A stretch of 6,194 nucleotides of DNA from Caldifarciminota bacterium (GTDB lineage Bacteria > Hydrothermota > Tepidihabitantia > Tepidihabitantales > Tepidihabitantaceae), in the NCBI GenBank assembly GCA_016935295.1, contig JAFGRF010000088.1:1-6194 (forward strand), given 5' to 3'. Numbering within the stretch: position 1 is the first letter of the stretch; every line of letters starts with the position of its first letter. The position numbers and the translations under genes are program-made. Shown here piece after piece: positions 5,167 through 6,194 of this stretch. Under the pieces are notes generated by a model. That model saw only the letters and a program-made list of their open reading frames with translations, was not told where the DNA came from and ran no database searches.

Positions 5167-5734
5167 AATACCCTCCGGTCCCACGACGGCCGCGATACTG
5201 CCGCAGCGCGTCTTCCTCACCAAAGGCGTGGGCGTCCACCGCGAGAAACTGGCAAGCTTCGAAGGTGCTTTGCGCGACGCCGGCATCGCGGCGTTCAACC
5301 TCGTCCGCGTCTCCTCCATATTCCCGCCCGGCTGCCGAATCCTGCCCCGTGCCAAAGGCCTGAAGACGCTCTCCCCGGGCCAGGTCACCTTTGTCGTGAT
5401 GAGCGACAACGCCACCTGCGAACCGCACCGGCTCCTGTCGGCGTCGGTCGGCATCGCCATACCCAAGGACCCGACCAAGTACGGCTACCTGTCCGAGTAC
5501 CACTCCTTCGGCGAGCGGGAAGCGAAGACGGGCGACTATGCCGAGGACCTGGCCGCGCAGATGCTCGCGACCACGCTCGGCGTCCAGTTCAACGCCGACA
5601 CCAGCTACGACGAACGGAAAGAAATCTGGAAAATATCAGGCGAAATAGTCCGCACCCACAACGTCACCCAGAGCGCCATCGGCAACAAACGCGGCCTCTG
5701 GACGACCGTGGTCGCCGCCGCGGTATTCGCCTAG
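5159..5734 (+). CDS. pdaD: Pyruvoyl-dependent arginine decarboxylase proenzyme
   Basis: A 191-residue cytosolic proenzyme that cleaves itself to alpha and beta chains and converts arginine to agmatine and CO2, the first step of one route to polyamines. The self-cleavage pair is S52-S53 in NLVRVSSIFPPGC (47-59); S53 becomes the pyruvoyl group. The numbering agrees with the Ser52/Ser53 and Asn47 I recall for the Methanocaldococcus jannaschii enzyme. GVGVHREKLASFE (23-35) is the N-terminal family motif, and E113 in YLSEYHSFGE (110-119) is the likely conserved proton donor. KRGLWTTVVAAAVF (177-190) is the typical C-terminal strand. ATG 5159 is chosen because AGGA lies at 5146-5149 and the numbering fits; the frame is open to ATG 5003, but that extension is a shadow of the CGGC gene. 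It overlaps that gene by eight bases. No agmatinase or other polyamine gene is seen nearby. Confidence 0.95.
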   Translation: MTEIPSGPTTAAILPQRVFLTKGVGVHREKLASFEGALRDAGIAAFNLVRVSSIFPPGCRILPRAKGLKTLSPGQVTFVVMSDNATCEPHRLLSASVGIAIPKDPTKYGYLSEYHSFGEREAKTGDYAEDLAAQMLATTLGVQFNADTSYDERKEIWKISGEIVRTHNVTQSAIGNKRGLWTTVVAAAVFA

Positions 5735-5811
5735 CCTCGTAACGCCGGCCCGACCCCCCGGACCCGCCTCGCCCACCCGGAAGCTCGAGGCTTGCGGCTC
5801 TCCGCCGTAGG

Positions 5812-5834
5812 GCTTGTGCCTGCGCTTGTGCCTG
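5812..5834. repeat. Direct repeat GCTTGTGCCTG, two copies at 12-bp spacing
   Basis: Copies lie at 5812-5822 and 5824-5834, separated by one C. A partial third match (GCTTGTGC) is at 5901-5908. On the minus strand the pair reads as an alternating Gln-Ala run, a low-complexity artefact rather than a gene. Confidence 0.75.
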
Positions 5835-5835
5835 A

Positions 5836-5850
5836 GCGAGCCCGGCTCGC
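5836..5850. other. GC-rich hairpin GCGAGC-CCG-GCTCGC
   Basis: A perfect 6-bp stem with a three-base loop, about 100 bases after the operon's last stop. No T-run follows on either strand, so it is not a standard intrinsic terminator. It could stabilise the 3' end of the transcript. Confidence 0.4.
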
Positions 5851-5917
5851 AGCCCCGCCACATCAACCTCCAATCTGGAATCTGAAGCGAGTTGGCTTGG
5901 GCTTGTGCTGCGACTGG

Positions 5918-5938
5918 GGATGAGGGACAAAGGACGAA
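5918..5938 (+). repeat. Purine-rich 7-bp repeat, three units
   Basis: The units are GGATGAG, GGACAAA and GGACGAA. They are related in length and composition to the six units inside the ferredoxin-type ATPase gene at 2793-2834. Confidence 0.55.
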
Positions 5939-5964
5939 CGACTATGGTCTGCAGACGACGGACT

Positions 5965-5979
5965 CGCGGCTTCGCCGCG
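5965..5979. other. GC-rich hairpin CGCGGC-TTC-GCCGCG
   Basis: A perfect 6-bp stem with a TTC loop, directly after the stop (5980-5982) of the minus-strand repeat ORF. No T-tract follows in the minus direction. It may act as a weak 3'-end structure for that ORF, if the ORF is real. Confidence 0.4.
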
Positions 5980-6194
5980 TCAATCTGCGAACGGTTGGAT
6001 CGCGGGCCAATACGGTGCCTGTCCCTGGTTGTCGTCCCCAATTATCCGCAACTCCTGATGATGCCTCCAACCTTCTCCTCTATCTTCAATTCGGTCTCTC
6101 ATTGTACCTCTCATTGTACGTCGGAAAGTACCGGCAAAGGAATCGTGAACTGGACCGCAAACTGCGCCGCGCACTGTGTTGTGAACTGGACTAC
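5980..6194 (-). CDS. Possible 3' part of a tetrapeptide-repeat protein, entering from the right edge (partial)
   Basis: The minus frame is open from the right edge to a TGA at 5982-5980 (about 70 residues visible). Its first part is periodic every four residues: PVHN, TVRG, AVCG, PVHD, SFAG, TFRR, TMRG, TMRD, RIED. A hydrophobic residue (V, F, M or I) always stands second and Thr/Ser/Pro/Ala nearly always first. After that comes a non-repeated tail of about 33 residues (from GEGWRHHQ to QPFAD). Within the 12-bp units the second codon positions are the conserved ones and the third positions drift, as expected if the peptide is or was translated. I do not recognise the family. It would converge on the operon, with 245 bases between the two stops. 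A non-coding repeat read by chance, or a pseudogene, remains possible. Confidence 0.3.
   Translation of the reverse strand, partial: SPVHNTVRGAVCGPVHDSFAGTFRRTMRGTMRDRIEDRGEGWRHHQELRIIGDDNQGQAPYWPAIQPFAD
6085..6192. repeat. Degenerate 12-bp tandem array, nine units, running to the window edge
   Basis: Units begin at 6085, 6097, 6109, 6121, 6133, 6145, 6157, 6169 and 6181. Unit position 5 is A in all nine, and position 8 is G in the last eight. The units at 6097 and 6109 differ at one base (TCTCATTGTACC and TCTCATTGTACG); those at 6145 and 6181 differ at one base (GTGAACTGGACC and GTGAACTGGACT). The array probably continues beyond 6194. Confidence 0.7.

Larger units (their letters stand above)
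5735..5979. other. Gene-free, repeat-rich stretch after the operon
   Basis: No convincing gene is seen on either strand. The antisense frames here give low-complexity peptides (alternating Gln-Ala runs and Arg/Gly-rich text) made from repeats. It holds a 12-bp-spaced direct repeat, a 7-bp repeat, two GC-rich hairpins without a T-tract, and a 10-bp palindrome GTCTGCAGAC at 5947-5956. No tRNA, CRISPR or insertion-sequence ends were recognised. Confidence 0.6.

Noticed and set aside
4153..5478. 441-residue minus-strand open frame
   Set aside because: It lies antisense to the end of the Mrp gene, the NifX-like and CGGC genes and half of the decarboxylase, all of which have clear family motifs. 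Long antisense frames are expected in GC-rich coding DNA, and its peptide is low-complexity (Ala/Gly runs) with no motif.
5836..5979. Hairpins as Rho-independent terminators
   Set aside because: Neither stem is followed by a T-run on either strand, so they are recorded only as hairpins.
5636..6041. Minus-strand frames ending at 5636 and 5664
   Set aside because: The peptides are low-complexity (Gln-Ala alternation, Arg/Gly-rich) and derived from short repeats or from the antisense of the decarboxylase gene.
6085..6194. CRISPR array at the right edge
   Set aside because: The units are 12 bp, contiguous and degenerate, with no spacers and no repeat of CRISPR length.

Overview
The window carries a compact, co-directional (+ strand) gene run from about position 1 to 5734, followed by a repeat-rich 460-base tail. 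It looks like moderately to highly GC-rich DNA from an uncultured anaerobic prokaryote, most likely a bacterium. The grounds are Shine-Dalgarno-led starts (including two GTG starts), ATGA stop/start overlaps, many cysteine-rich Fe-S proteins and a set of genes typical of anaerobes. The lineage cannot be fixed from the sequence alone. The 7-bp purine-rich repeats remind me of candidate-phylum genomes (WOR-3/Stahlbacteria type), but that is an impression, not evidence.

Left part (1-2539): the Cys-rich tail of an upstream ORF overlaps the start of a TYW1-like radical SAM enzyme with a C-terminal winged helix. This is followed one base later by a ZIP-family metal transporter, and then by a class I SAM-dependent methyltransferase.

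Centre (2536-5166): this is the recognisable core, a metallocluster-handling cassette. It holds a MinD/ParA-type ATPase with an inserted two-cluster ferredoxin domain, an Mrp/NBP35-type Fe-S carrier ATPase, a small NifX/NifB-C-like cofactor-binding protein, and a CGGC-domain protein. Stops and starts overlap or lie within 9 bases throughout, so the genes are probably co-transcribed and translationally coupled. As a working model (inference), ZIP brings in a divalent metal, the two ATPases and the NifX-like protein assemble or carry an Fe-S or metal cluster, and the radical SAM enzyme could be a client.

Right part (5159-5734): a pyruvoyl-dependent arginine decarboxylase, with its self-cleaving Ser-Ser pair intact, closes the operon. 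Nothing else in the window belongs to polyamine metabolism.

Tail (5735-6194): no + strand gene is seen. It holds short direct repeats, two GC-rich hairpins and, at the right edge, a degenerate 12-bp tandem array. Read on the minus strand, the array encodes a four-residue periodic peptide whose second codon positions are conserved, which suggests the C-terminal part of a repeat protein entering from beyond the window. A 7-bp repeat related to one in this tail also appears to have expanded inside the ferredoxin-type ATPase gene, in frame, creating an extra linker and a strong G-quadruplex motif.
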